Shown here: positions 1 through 10,500 of the stretch, piece by piece | Layout of the letters: every line of letters begins with the position of its first letter | Position numbering within the stretch: position 1 is the first letter of the stretch | Assembly: GCA_000333855.2 (NCBI GenBank) | Contig: CM007329.1 | Coordinates: forward strand, 166,556 to 198,833 | Origin: Endotrypanum monterogeii | Lineage: Eukaryota > Euglenozoa > Kinetoplastea > Trypanosomatida > Trypanosomatidae | DNA: 32,278 nt | Direction of reading: 5' to 3' | Notes under the pieces: generated by a model | What the model was told of the DNA's origin: nothing | What the model saw: only the letters and a program-made list of their open reading frames with translations | The model's database searches: none | Position numbers and translations under genes: made by a program

Positions 1-775
1 GTGGTGGGTGGGAGTGGAGCAGAGGAGGGGGAGGGGAGTATGTCGACTCACACACGTGCGACCACCCCGTCCGTTCTTATTTTTTACTTTTCCACTCACG
101 CCCCCCTCCTCCCTCCCTCCCCCTCCCCCCCCCCCATAACCTCTCTCCAACGCCAGATAAAAAGACCCTGTAATATAGACACATACATACAGAAAAAGAA
201 TGCCAACGGAAATGAAACAATTGGAATAACTCTTCCCTTCCATATGCGGTATGAGGATGGGGGAGTGATGATGATGATGCTGCATGGAAGGGCTCTGCCT
301 CTCTCCTATGTTGGCGGTTGTCCATGGAGGAGACTCAGATATCAAAACAAGTTCGACTCACCAACCTTTTTTTTTTTCGCGTCATCTATCCGTCTCGTCT
401 TATCACAGCCTCCCCACCCCCTTCCCCTAAAATCTGTCAACATTTTCTCGCCGATCTACTCTGACGGAACAGGTCAACACAACGGCTACAGAACAAAAAA
501 AAAAAGTACATCGGCTCGCGCATTCCCTGGTGTCCGCCAACCGACGACAGTGCGTTCGGTGTGTGCTAGAAGAGGGCACAGTACCGTGTCCTTTCCTCGC
601 ACTGCACTTAATCTGCGAGGCTTTCCGTCTACATATGTACTTAATATATACTTATATATATATATTTTTTTTTTTTGTAAGTCAACTGCACCGTTGTCAA
701 CTGACTTCCCCTTCCCCCTTCCCTCCTCCCTCTTTTTATTCCTAGGTGCATTCTGCTCCACGCGGAAGGGGAACC
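1..775. other. Intergenic / 5' flank of BBS8
   Basis: No convincing coding sequence is present. The one long open frame entering from the left is low-complexity and begins at a GTG. The stretch is probably the 3' flank of an upstream gene followed by the splice region of BBS8. It holds a C-rich pyrimidine block (about 101-135), a T run at 367-377 followed by an AG at 407-408 (a weaker alternative acceptor), a TA/T-rich stretch at 643-676, and the main pyrimidine tract at 704-742. Confidence 0.7.
704..745 (+). promoter_or_regulatory. Predicted spliced-leader acceptor for BBS8
   Basis: A C/T-rich tract (about 704-742) ends at an AG at 744-745, the first AG after the tract. Splicing here leaves a 30-nt 5' UTR before the ATG at 776. 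It also removes the upstream open frame as possible coding sequence, since that frame begins with a GTG at 746. Confidence 0.7.
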
Positions 776-2695
776 ATGGACAGTGTTGCCGCATCCGATG
801 CCCCAAAACTGCCGCCTGGAATGGACCCGGCCTACTACGCCCTCAGTCTTCTGCGTCGGCGAAAGCTAGAGGAGTGCATAAAAGTCTCTACCCGCTATCT
901 CAGCGTCCCCGCCACGGCCACCGCACCGTCTGGCATCGCTGCCATAGATCAAAGTATGTGGTTTATTCAAACCAAGGCAATTGTCTTGCAAAGTTGGTAT
1001 GACGATGCGGATATCGAAGACGATGGCGTGGATGACGTCCTCATGGAAGGTGAACAGGCCGTTGTGAGCACGTCGCATAGACCCAATACGTCCCTTCGGA
1101 CGGCGCGGCAGGGCACAGCAGCTGGCGGGACAGCTTCTGGCGCCTCCGGGCGCCCTGGTCGCCTTGGAACGGGGTCGGGAAGTGGACGGCCAGTGAGCAG
1201 CCGCTACGGCTACGCGCGGCCTGGCACACAGCAGCACAGACCCGGTTCTCTCCGCGGCGGCCCAGGAGGAACGGCGGTGCGTCCTGTTACCGGTCGCTTC
1301 ATTCGTCTCGGCACCGCCTCCTTACAGGCGGTGCCTGGTGGGCCCCACATCAATGTGCAGTTGCTCAACCTCGAGCGCTACGCGCAAGAAAAGCCGATGG
1401 TGGCAAAAATTCTCTGTGACTACCTGTTGTACGTGGAGCACAAGCCCAAGATGGCACTGGAGCTTTGCGCAGCAGCTCTACGACCACCAAAGATGGCAAC
1501 AATGCCGATGATTCCGCTGCATGCGGGCCCTGGCGTGGCTGCTGAGCTGTCGAGGGGGGGTGGAAAAGAAGCTGAAGGGCTTCCCTCGGTCCTCCCAATG
1601 GGTTCCGCCTCCGGGTTCGGGAGAGATGCGCCATGCCTGCCTCCGATGAGGAAGACGACCGAGTGCATTGCGGCACCGGAGCACGTTGGCATCGCGCACA
1701 CCCACGACTGGTGGTGGAAAGCCCGCATCGCCAAAGCGAATTATCAACTGGGACTGCTGCGGGAGGCAGAGAGGTACTTCAAAGGTGCGCTTTTTGATGG
1801 ACCAGGTAACGACGGCGCCGGGGCACGAATGCTCGCGAAGGGATCGATGGCATTGCCAGGCAGTCGTCATACCGACAGCAACCTACAGCGGGGACACATT
1901 TTCGTGAACTACAATACGAGTGTGGTTATGCAGCTGGGCAAAGTTTACCTCAAGATGGACCAGCCTTTGACGGCGCTAGAACTTTATGAAGCGGCACTCG
2001 AGGCGAACCCAATCGATCATCAAGTAGTCCTCTGCTGTGCACGTCTGCGCGACGAGCTACACGAGTCCAGCACTGCCTTCAGCCTTTACAACAACGTGCT
2101 GCACCTCGACAGCAGCAACATTGAGGCCATCGCCTGCATCGGCGCGCATCTCTTCTACGAGCGCAATCAGCCAGAGTTGGCACTGCGCTACTACAGACGG
2201 TTGCTGCAGATGGGTGTGCACACGGCGGAGGTGTGGACAAATATGGGCCTCTGCGCCTTCTACACGTTCCAAATGGAGCTTAGCTTTCGCTGCCTATCCC
2301 AGGCGCTGACCCTGTGCCGGGACGACGCTCAGCGTGCAGATGTCTGGTACAACATCGGGCACGTGGGCATTGGCATGGGAAACACCCCCTTTGCCGAGCG
2401 CTCCTTTCGTCTGGCCGTCGGCGCAGACCCCACGCACGCCGAGTCGCTGAACAACCTCGCAGTATTGGCCTATGAGAAAAACCAGGAGAAGTCCGGGCGT
2501 CGCCTCCTAGACACAGCGGTGCTCGCGGCGCCGGAGCTGACAGAGGCGCTCTATAACACCGCGGTTATCTCCTTCCAAGCAGGGGAGCTGGAGTTATCGT
2601 ATCGGATGGTGAGGCGTGTGTTGGAAGTAGACCCAGACTACCCAGAGGCCGTCGTGCTGCAGCGCCAGCTCCGTGAGCGCTTCCTTGCACTTTAG
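776..2695 (+). CDS. BBS8: BBS8 / TTC8, TPR subunit of the BBSome
   Basis: This 639-residue protein is the orthologue of Bardet-Biedl syndrome protein 8 (TTC8). That protein is a tetratricopeptide subunit of the BBSome, the coat that moves membrane proteins in and out of cilia and flagella. Family signatures seen are an N-terminal LLRRRKLEEC helix, a PNTSLR element (103-108), RFIRLGTAS (174-182), DWWWKARIAKANYQLG (from 311), IEAIACIG (from 449) followed by ALRYYRRLLQMG, and ADVWYNIGHVGIGMGNT (from 521). TPR helices fill the second half. It is about 100 residues longer than the human protein, mainly through a G/S/R-rich stretch (about 110-170) and inserts at about 240-305 and 345-385. I chose the ATG at 776 (context ACCATGG) because the frame upstream opens only with a GTG lying right at the splice acceptor. 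The stop is TAG. Confidence 0.95.
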   Translation: MDSVAASDAPKLPPGMDPAYYALSLLRRRKLEECIKVSTRYLSVPATATAPSGIAAIDQSMWFIQTKAIVLQSWYDDADIEDDGVDDVLMEGEQAVVSTSHRPNTSLRTARQGTAAGGTASGASGRPGRLGTGSGSGRPVSSRYGYARPGTQQHRPGSLRGGPGGTAVRPVTGRFIRLGTASLQAVPGGPHINVQLLNLERYAQEKPMVAKILCDYLLYVEHKPKMALELCAAALRPPKMATMPMIPLHAGPGVAAELSRGGGKEAEGLPSVLPMGSASGFGRDAPCLPPMRKTTECIAAPEHVGIAHTHDWWWKARIAKANYQLGLLREAERYFKGALFDGPGNDGAGARMLAKGSMALPGSRHTDSNLQRGHIFVNYNTSVVMQLGKVYLKMDQPLTALELYEAALEANPIDHQVVLCCARLRDELHESSTAFSLYNNVLHLDSSNIEAIACIGAHLFYERNQPELALRYYRRLLQMGVHTAEVWTNMGLCAFYTFQMELSFRCLSQALTLCRDDAQRADVWYNIGHVGIGMGNTPFAERSFRLAVGADPTHAESLNNLAVLAYEKNQEKSGRRLLDTAVLAAPELTEALYNTAVISFQAGELELSYRMVRRVLEVDPDYPEAVVLQRQLRERFLAL

Positions 2696-3488
2696 ATATA
2701 TCGTCCTCCGTCCACAGCGCCCCACCCACCCACCCACACGCACACACTTTCTTGTACACTCGCGCAGGGTATATCCACGGATGGTATGTAAAAATTTTTG
2801 CGCCTCTCCCTACGCGAATACCACCCCCAGTGTGAGCACACGTAAAACACACGGCTGAGAAGCCGGAAAAAAAAAAGAGCTATTTTTTATTATTATTCAA
2901 AGCTAGGCAGTACCCCACTGCCGCTCTCGCACACTCTCACATACACGCACCCGAGCAGTTGCAGCCTACGCGTATGAGTGGGGTAGCATCCCCCAATCCT
3001 TTACCACCACCACTCGTACTGATCACAGTTTCTTTGCCTCTCATTTTCTCTCTCGGACACACACACACCCACACATATGTATATATATATATATATATAT
3101 GCACTAGATATAATATTGATATTTGCATTATATATACCCCTGTTTCAACCCCTCCACACACACGCACACGCCTCTTTGCCAAGTCCACAAGAGGAGAGGT
3201 TACCCCCCCCCGCTCACGTCGTGGTGAATGGCCGTGCGTGTCTGTGTATGCGTCATCCTCTAAGGAGCAGGATCAACGACTCCTCTTCTTCACAACATAC
3301 ATAGACGACCTCATTGATTGCAGTCGCATGTGTGATATACTATTGGAGGGGACTGTACGCACGGGTTGATACCCCCCCCCCTCCCTCCGCCGCCTCCGCC
3401 GCCGCCTTTTTTTTTTTTTAATTCCAGGTCCCTTGCCTCCTGGAGGGAGGAGGAGGGGGGAATAACCCTCTGGTACTCACAGTTTCCA
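2696..3488. other. Intergenic region BBS8 to coiled-coil gene
   Basis: Non-coding by appearance. It contains the BBS8 3' UTR, with CA- and C-rich runs around 2722-2750, an A run then T-rich stretch at 2868-2897, a CA tract running into a TA tract (3058-3101), and the splice region of the next gene. Short open frames here are made of translated simple repeats. Confidence 0.65.
3371..3427 (+). promoter_or_regulatory. Predicted spliced-leader acceptor for the coiled-coil gene
   Basis: An almost pure C/T tract (3372-3419), ending in 13 T, is followed by the first AG at 3426-3427. Splicing here gives a 61-nt 5' UTR before the ATG at 3489. The in-frame polyproline/polyphenylalanine extension upstream is translated tract, not protein. 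Confidence 0.75.
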
Positions 3489-6392
3489 ATGAGTGCCATC
3501 CCCTGTAATCCTTGTGCACCATCACCGGCGGTCGGCTCGGCGGCCGACAATGAAGAGCATGAAATCCCTCCACCGACGCCGTCTAGCAGTGTTGTACCGG
3601 GAGCGCCACCGCTGACGCAGCCCCGTCCGCCTCACACCCCACCCTCCTCCAGCAACGCGCAGCTCCTGGCCGGCATGAACCCCACAATAACCTCATTTCT
3701 TTCGGGACTCTCAACCCACTCGACCTCACCGATGCCAGAAATTCCGGGTGCAGTGACGCAGCTGGAGCTCCCGACGACGGGGGGCTACGACATCGACGAA
3801 CAGAAGTGCCACAGCATATGGGGTGCAGCACGGGCAGATCTGTCAGCGGCCACCTCAGCAAGCGACCGTGTTCTTTTAGGAATCTACAACAACAAATTGC
3901 AGGCCAGCGTTCGCAGCATCATCACAACACTCACAGCAGAGCTCCCGCAAGACCACATTTTCCTTCAGCTACTAGCGGATCCGATGACGCTACAGTACTG
4001 CAAGGTGCGTCTCGCCGAAGTTGTTGAAGGTTTTCTGTACTCGACGCAAGCAGAGCAATACCATGAACTGGCCACCGATTTTGCTCGATGCGAACGAGAC
4101 TGTGCGTTGCTTCATCAGCGAGTGAAGGAGCTCGAGGCGGCGTTGGCTACGGCGAATGGGTCGCTCCGGTTATCAACCCCACAGCCGCAGGGCCTCTCGC
4201 CACCTAGAACGACGAGTATCATCGGAGACAGCCATGCGCACCAATCGACAGCGACAGCCCCCATCACCTCCTCGATCTCCACCAGCACGGCTGCCAACCC
4301 CATGGAGAGCGAGGAAGCGCGCCGCGAGCTGCTTCGCATTCTCGAACAGGCCACCCATGACCAGGAGCTGCACCGCTGCTCCCAAGCGCTTCAAGCGGTC
4401 AGCAAAGTAGTGCGCGTCGCTCGCGAGGAACCGGCCTACGACGACAAGTACCTCTTCGAAGGGGATCTCCTAGGCGAGCTGTACAAGTGCGTTCAAGCAC
4501 TGCTGCACTACATCGACGCTGCTCTCGAGAGTCAGCAGCGGCTTCGATGTGAAATCCAGGAGCAGCAGCTGAGCTTGTGGTACGGCGCCGCCGCAGCAGC
4601 AGCAGCAGACAGCAGGAAGCCTCCCGATGCCAACGTATTGGGTGGCAGTGCAGTGATCACCAGCCGATCTGCTTCAGTGTCAAACGTCCGAAATATCCAA
4701 GGCGACTCCGGCTTACCGCTATCCTCCTCCAACTCAACTCCGAGACGTCCGCAGGTGTCGCTCGGTCACTTAAGTGCGGGGCGGACGAGTAGCGCTGCGG
4801 ACCGTCGCTCTTCGTCTGCCTCCTCCCCTGTGGATGTAGACCACACGCGCGAGATCCAGGAGCAGCGAGGGCGACTGCAGCAGCTGGCAAACCAGCTGCG
4901 CGAAGGGCAGCAACACGCTAGGCAAATACTCGAGACACTGGCTCAGGTAGAGAGCTCCCAGCGTCGCAGTATAGCACAGCTGGAGCGAGCAGTAGCTTCG
5001 GCGCGCGAAGAGGCAGATGATGCCATGCGTGTGGCAGAGGAAGCGCAAACGTGTCAGAAAAACTCGGATCGTCTTTGTGCCGAACACGCAGCCTCCATCG
5101 CGAGCGAGAAGACTGCGCTGCGTGACCAGCTGGCTGACGCTCATGCGCAGCTGGCGACAGCGATACAAGACGCGCATGCGGCCCGGCGTGAATTGAGTAA
5201 CGCCACGAACAGGGCTGCATCTGTGAAGGAAAGGGAGAAGGACCTGTCTACGGAGCTGACCGTCCTCAAGGCTGCTCTGAAGCGTCGCGACGCTGAAGCG
5301 GAGCAGCAGAAAGTGGACCGTATTGCCTGGCAAGCCGAGCTGACCGCCCTGAAAGCGGAGCACCAGTCCAATATCGACGCCCTTCAGGATGCCGCGCGAG
5401 AGCTTCTGTGCCTGCGTGTGGAAAGGACCATGGCAGCTCTCAGTGCCGCTTATCAGGAAGCGAAGGTTGCGAAGGCTGAGCTACTTAAACGTGAAGCGTA
5501 TGAACCCTTCTCTCTTTTGTGCAGCACTGCCCTTGTTGAAGAGCGAGAGGCCGCGCGCCATGCACAGGTGCAGTCTCAACTGGCTGAGTCAGCACAAGCG
5601 GAGCAGGCAGCAACTCGGTCGAAGTGTATCGATGCGCTTGGTGTGCTGCTGCGCTCCATGTGGGCCGATGATGCGATCGAGTCGACAACAACAGCATTGC
5701 TAGCAAGCACGGGCGCATCAGATGCCGTCGTAGCTCACTCCACACACAATGACGGTCCTGGGAAAGCAACTAGAGAGGTTGGTGCCATCAATGACCGCTT
5801 CAGCGGTAGTGATAGCAGTGCCCCCACCTCCAACATAGAAATTCCTGATGCAGCAAACACTAGAGGTTCACATATATATCGCCTTCCTTCTACGCTTCCA
5901 GGCCTCTGCACCTCCCTGGAGGACGCGTACAAGAAGATACGGGCCCACCACCGCGCTAGACAGCAGACAATCGACTCGCTGCGCGCAGCGCTGGTAAGCA
6001 AGGACATCGAACTCCGTGCTGCCCAAGCTAGCGAGGTACAACTGCGAGAGCTGGTGAAGGCAGAGCAAGCCAAGGATAAACAGTGGAAGATGGAAATGGC
6101 GCAACTGGGTGAACACAACCCACTCCGAGGGCTCCTCGCACGGCAGGAACTACTTTTGAAGGCGGTCAGTGAGGAGCGCGACGAACTGCGCCGGCTGTGG
6201 ACCCAGCTGAGCAGTGACTACATCGCCTTGGAGCAGCGCAATGGCACACTGCACGCGCGCTGTGCTGAAAAGGAACATGAAAATACACGACTGAGTGGAA
6301 TTTTGCGCCGAAGGAGTGCAACAGCGACGAGCACGTCAACGAGCTCACGGGTTTACGGTGCTGAGGAGTTGATACGAAGCGCCGACAAATAA
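3489..6392 (+). CDS. Coiled-coil protein of unknown function
   Basis: A 967-residue protein I do not recognise. Residues 1-105 are Pro/Ser/Thr-rich and look disordered. About 105-190 is a compact helical segment (ADLSAATSASDRVLLGIY; LLADPMTLQYCKVRLAEVVE) that may be a small folded domain. Heptad-rich coiled coils follow at about 187-222, 285-370, 455-705 (the longest, rich in E, Q, A and R) and 805-937. They are separated by Ser/Thr-rich linkers, with a short alanine run near 366-372 from a GCAGCA repeat. No signal peptide, membrane segment or catalytic motif is seen. Long coiled coils next to a BBSome gene would suit a cytoskeletal or basal-body protein, but neighbours in these transcription units are often unrelated, so that is only a guess. 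The start is the first ATG after the predicted splice site; the stop is TAA. Confidence 0.85.
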   Translation: MSAIPCNPCAPSPAVGSAADNEEHEIPPPTPSSSVVPGAPPLTQPRPPHTPPSSSNAQLLAGMNPTITSFLSGLSTHSTSPMPEIPGAVTQLELPTTGGYDIDEQKCHSIWGAARADLSAATSASDRVLLGIYNNKLQASVRSIITTLTAELPQDHIFLQLLADPMTLQYCKVRLAEVVEGFLYSTQAEQYHELATDFARCERDCALLHQRVKELEAALATANGSLRLSTPQPQGLSPPRTTSIIGDSHAHQSTATAPITSSISTSTAANPMESEEARRELLRILEQATHDQELHRCSQALQAVSKVVRVAREEPAYDDKYLFEGDLLGELYKCVQALLHYIDAALESQQRLRCEIQEQQLSLWYGAAAAAAADSRKPPDANVLGGSAVITSRSASVSNVRNIQGDSGLPLSSSNSTPRRPQVSLGHLSAGRTSSAADRRSSSASSPVDVDHTREIQEQRGRLQQLANQLREGQQHARQILETLAQVESSQRRSIAQLERAVASAREEADDAMRVAEEAQTCQKNSDRLCAEHAASIASEKTALRDQLADAHAQLATAIQDAHAARRELSNATNRAASVKEREKDLSTELTVLKAALKRRDAEAEQQKVDRIAWQAELTALKAEHQSNIDALQDAARELLCLRVERTMAALSAAYQEAKVAKAELLKREAYEPFSLLCSTALVEEREAARHAQVQSQLAESAQAEQAATRSKCIDALGVLLRSMWADDAIESTTTALLASTGASDAVVAHSTHNDGPGKATREVGAINDRFSGSDSSAPTSNIEIPDAANTRGSHIYRLPSTLPGLCTSLEDAYKKIRAHHRARQQTIDSLRAALVSKDIELRAAQASEVQLRELVKAEQAKDKQWKMEMAQLGEHNPLRGLLARQELLLKAVSEERDELRRLWTQLSSDYIALEQRNGTLHARCAEKEHENTRLSGILRRRSATATSTSTSSRVYGAEELIRSADK

Positions 6393-6416
6393 ATATATAT
6401 ATATATATATATATAT
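6393..6416. repeat. (AT)n microsatellite after the stop codon
   Basis: About 12 AT units begin immediately after the TAA of the coiled-coil gene, so they form the start of its 3' UTR. Confidence 0.9.
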
Positions 6417-7260
6417 TCATACTGTCAATGAGGACAACACGTCTCCGCCCTTTGGTCGACAGCCTGCGCTCCCGTACAGGGGTGTCAGGTCCCTGCACCC
6501 CCACAGTTGAAGGCCGCGCCAAGTCAGCGGTTCGAATGCAACCGTGACTCCAAGTACCTACCCTATTGTAGGTGGCACTGTTTGGAGAAGAGGGTGGAGG
6601 AGTGGTGGTCTTTCGATGCGGCCTGGGGTCGCAAGGCACGTACACCTTCGCCGCATCGCACAAGGATGAAGCAGCGAGAAAAGAAGAAAAGAAAAGAAAA
6701 AAGGCTCAAGAAGGACGACAACGCACGCTGGAGAGAGAAAGAATTGAATAGAAAAATGGCCGCCTCATCGCTCCTTTCCACATATCCTCATCACGCCCTC
6801 CATTCATGCATGCATCCATTCATTCCTCCGGTGCATTTTGGGGATTTCGCGCCACTATGTGGACAGAAAGATGCGAGCATGCGCAGGTGTGTTATTGTGT
6901 CCCTCCGCTTGAAATCTGGCACAATACCACCACCACCACCAGCAGCACTGTGGTCACTCGTCGCTTCCCCCACCCACCCACCCACCCTCTCCTCCTCCGC
7001 CCTTCCCCACTGTCGCTGCCTCCACGATTAGGTCTCCCTGCGTAGCTACCCTTGACCTGTGCGACAGCAGCGCCCCGTGCGTGTGTGTGTGGTATCCAAA
7101 GAAACTTTTTATTCCATGCGTGTATCGTAGAAAAAAAAAAACCACACACACACACACAAACACAACATACGAAAGGCATCTCTCCCCTCTCTGAGACCGC
7201 GCTGTGTCAGCGGCACTGAGGTATCCACTGCTCCCCCACCACCACCAATCACAGCCACTG

Positions 7261-7266
7261 CACACG

Positions 7267-7310
<44 letters not shown>
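7261..7310. repeat. (CA)n-(TA)n compound microsatellite
   Basis: A CA run of about 20 nt passes directly into a TA run of about 29 nt. The same order of units recurs in several other intergenic regions of the window. Confidence 0.9.
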
Positions 7311-7312
<2 letters not shown>

Positions 7313-7477
7313 TCACCCACGAAATCCTCCTTGGTATTGAAACTCTTGTGTCTGCGCAACTCCTTGCTCCAGGCGTCTGCCTTGTCGGGAGGGAGAAGGG
7401 GAGGGGAGGGTCGCCTGTCCGCGCACAAGCACATACGCATACACACGTGCGCGCGCCTGCACTCCCTGTCGAGACCG

Positions 7478-7545
7478 TTTTTTTTTTGTTTGTTTTGTTT
7501 TTTATCCCCTCTCTTCCACTCACCTCTCACACATCACCATCTCAG
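7478..7545 (+). promoter_or_regulatory. Predicted spliced-leader acceptor for the MON2-like gene
   Basis: A T-rich tract (7478-7502) and further C/T-rich DNA contain no AG until 7544-7545. That AG is only 2 nt before the ATG at 7548. The next AG is at 7573-7574, inside the open frame; using it would move the start to the ATG at 7683. Confidence 0.55.
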
Positions 7546-7547
7546 CC

Positions 7548-10500
7548 ATGGCATCTTTTTGGTGGCCTCTGCAGCAGCTCAGCAGCACTCCTGGGGCGGC
7601 AGGATCGTCCTCCGACGGCGCACTCGCGCTCACTCATTTAGAATCTCCCAGGGACCCCTCCGGACCGACGACAGGTGCAGCGATGCGGAAAGACAATACG
7701 GCAACCGCAGTCGATGCGCGTCGCCTCGCCCAAGCCGCCTTCCACACAAGTCTCGAGAATCTTTTGGTCGAGTCGACCAAGCACCACACGCTCGTTCCTC
7801 TGCGCGACGCTATCCAGAGCACACGCCAGCTTCAATACGACTCGGTCAGTTTATTTGATACCCTCTGCATCGCATGCCTACTCCTGGCAGAGCGCTGCGC
7901 TGGGGAGGTAGCAACCGCCACGCGCAGGAACCAAAGCAGCTCCCATCCGTGCACAAATCCAACCCCCGACATGGGAGGGCTCTGGTCACCTTTGAATGGG
8001 GGCACTGCAACATCTACAACGGGAAATAACAGCGAAGTGTCGCACAATGCGGCCAGTGTAGCCGATGCAGTGGGTCCGCCGACGACTGGTGCACACGCCC
8101 TTCACTACCGCTACCACCCGTCGTCACGAGTGCTGCTACTCCAGTCCATCGGTGACATTGGGAAACTCATTGCCCTCGCCTTGCTACCCGTCACACCGCA
8201 GGTTGGACAGCGTGTGGCTCACCTGGTGCGCGAGCTAGCCTTCCAATGCGCATCGGTGTCGCCTGGGCAAGACCTCACATCAGCACCACAACCCCGAACG
8301 AGAAGTGCCCAAGCACAGTCTCTCAGCAAAACGAATACGCCTCTCCTCCTTTTTTCTGCCCAGCATTCCCACGTCTCCACACCCCAAGACAAAGAACTGC
8401 CACCCAAACCGATTGACCCACCTCTCGGCAGCAGTATGTTGCCGCCTCTCACACCAACCGCTACCTCTTCCGTAGCCCCAACAGCACAGCCTGTACGCGA
8501 CGACCAGGTGCTCCTCCGCCTTCTGCAGCTGGTCGCATCAACGATATCGAGTTGCCGGCTGGGAAACAGCGCGCTTGCGGATCTGTGCAGCGTACTGCTA
8601 CTACTTTTCAGAGGTGCTGAGCCGCAGTCTATGCTGGAGGCGACGTGCGAGGCGACTCTGGCACACCACATTCATACTGTTTTGAGTGCACTGCACGACA
8701 GCGGATCCAGAGGCGACGACACCGCCACCACGAACGCGAGCGACGAGAAATCGGGACAGTGTAAAAGCCCTTCGGGATTGCTGACGACACCAACATTCAC
8801 AGCCCAGCTCCAGGGAGTTGCCTTCATCAAAGATATCTGCCGTCTCATAATGGGAGCACGCACGCGATGGCTACACATCAGCCCCCACCCTAGCGTAACT
8901 GCTGCATCCGATGGTGCAACAGGTAGTGGTCACCGTGGTGGTGGTGGTGGTGGTACGTATGGCAGCAAAAGAAATGCTGCAGCGCACCACAAGGGCGGCA
9001 TGCAGTCCTCCATGGCCGGTGTCACCCTCAGCGTCGCGGCTGCCGAAGCTGATGCGTCTCGGCAGTGGGGTCAGCAACAGCAGCGCTTGTCAGATGTACA
9101 CTCACTAGCGTCTTCATTCATGAACGAGTCCCTCGCGCCACAACTGCTGCCCATAGATAGCCGATGGAGTCCGCAAACAGCCACTGCCGGAGCAACGGGT
9201 GCATCCGAGGCCTGTGGTTACGATGAGGAGGAAGAAATGCCGTCGCTGTACTCTACACAGTCTGAGATGCTGCGGTGCACCGACCCCACGGCGGTGCCGG
9301 AGCGACTACGACTGTTTCTTGTGCGCACCATCACACAGCTCGTAAAGGAGCAGGCCAAGGCGCCTACAGGCCCGGTTGTGGCAACCGTTGCTGCAGCTGC
9401 TTCAGTGCACAGTCCCCTATATGCACAGTGCCTCAACGACTGCTTCTCCTCTGTGGCACTGTGGGGCCTACACGAGATGGACATCACAGTTTCCATGCAG
9501 CCACTGCCGACCCTCTTCGTAGAAATTTGGCAGCAGCCCAGCCGCCCCTTTAGAGCACCCAGGTGCTCACTGGAGATGTTTATGTGCACGCAGCAGCTCG
9601 CCCTCGTCTCCGTCAACACGCACTTCCGTTGCACGACGTATTTCACGCAGGTGCTTCTCGCGGCGCATGAGCAGCTGCTCCGGCGGCTCTGTAGGCGACG
9701 CAAGCCTGATGCAGCGCAGTGGATCAGCCGCAACAGGGAGATGCCCAGGAACGAATTCATTAGTGTCGACAAGGCGGAAAGATGGTCGCAGGCTGCGACA
9801 GTAGTCCTGTCCCTCTGGCGCAAGATGTTGACGAGCGCACCGCTTTTCTGGCAACTGATGCAGCTGCGCTCCATACAAAGCGCCAACAGCGATGGCATCG
9901 ACACTGACGCACCGGCAGAAGCGGCTCCGGAGGACATCAGAGCGTATCGCAGCAACGGCCTCTACAGAGCAAGCGGTTCTCAGATGAGGCCAGAGGAAAG
10001 CCAAGACAACCCCGACAGCGAACAAAGCACCAGCTACACCTGCGACGGCGATAGGACTAAGGTGTTCTTGCAGCAGTGGTCCAAGTTGTCACACAGTGTC
10101 TCCCAGAACCAGCAGCTTCCCTGGATGGTGCGCTCATGCTCTAGGGAATCGTTTTTTACGAGCAGCCAACGAACTCGTGATGGGAGCTACAACTGCCCGC
10201 AGGAATACCCCAGCATGCCCCCCCTTCCTGGATCCACCAACGCTGCGGCGATTTATGAGGAGGGGGATGGCAGTGGCGTGGGTGATACAGCTATTCCGGC
10301 GCTGGTTCGCCTCGTGATGTCTGTGCTGGCACTCACGGTGTCTCATATGCAGCCACAGGACGTTACCGAAAGCGCTCATGGTAAGTGCAGAGGTGGCGAT
10401 TGGGAAGAGGCAGAGGACACGATGCACGAAGGACCTCTTCTCTTGAAGCGCAGTCCGACAACCAGTGTGCTCAGTGGAGACGCGACTGACGGTGTCCTTA

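Larger units (their letters stand above)
6393..7547. other. Intergenic region coiled-coil gene to MON2-like gene
   Basis: No convincing gene in 1.15 kb. The stretch opens with an (AT)n run directly after the stop codon (6393-6416) and has a purine-rich block at 6665-6715. There is a CAC/CCA-rich part at 6923-6990, GT and CA runs at 7079-7091 and 7143-7163, and a CA tract joined to a TA tract (7261-7310). The T-rich splice tract of the next gene ends it. Small open frames are low-complexity or unlike protein. Confidence 0.6.

Noticed and set aside
1..1002. 333-codon open frame overlapping the BBS8 start
   Set aside because: It begins at a GTG on the window edge, is low-complexity, and runs out of frame through the clear BBS8 start.
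4586..4608. GCAGCA repeat as an expansion of interest
   Set aside because: Short, in frame, and typical of alanine runs in trypanosomatid proteins.
6480..6580. tRNA-like B-box word GGTTCGAATGC near 6529
   Set aside because: The flanking bases do not form a T stem and no A box, anticodon arm or acceptor stem could be folded.
9218..9955. 245-residue minus-strand open frame within the MON2-like gene
   Set aside because: Ser/Cys/Arg-rich shadow of a GC-rich coding strand; no domain and no splice signal on the minus strand. The same holds for minus-strand frames at 4770-5363, 13553-14146, 15143-15721 and 30300-30914.
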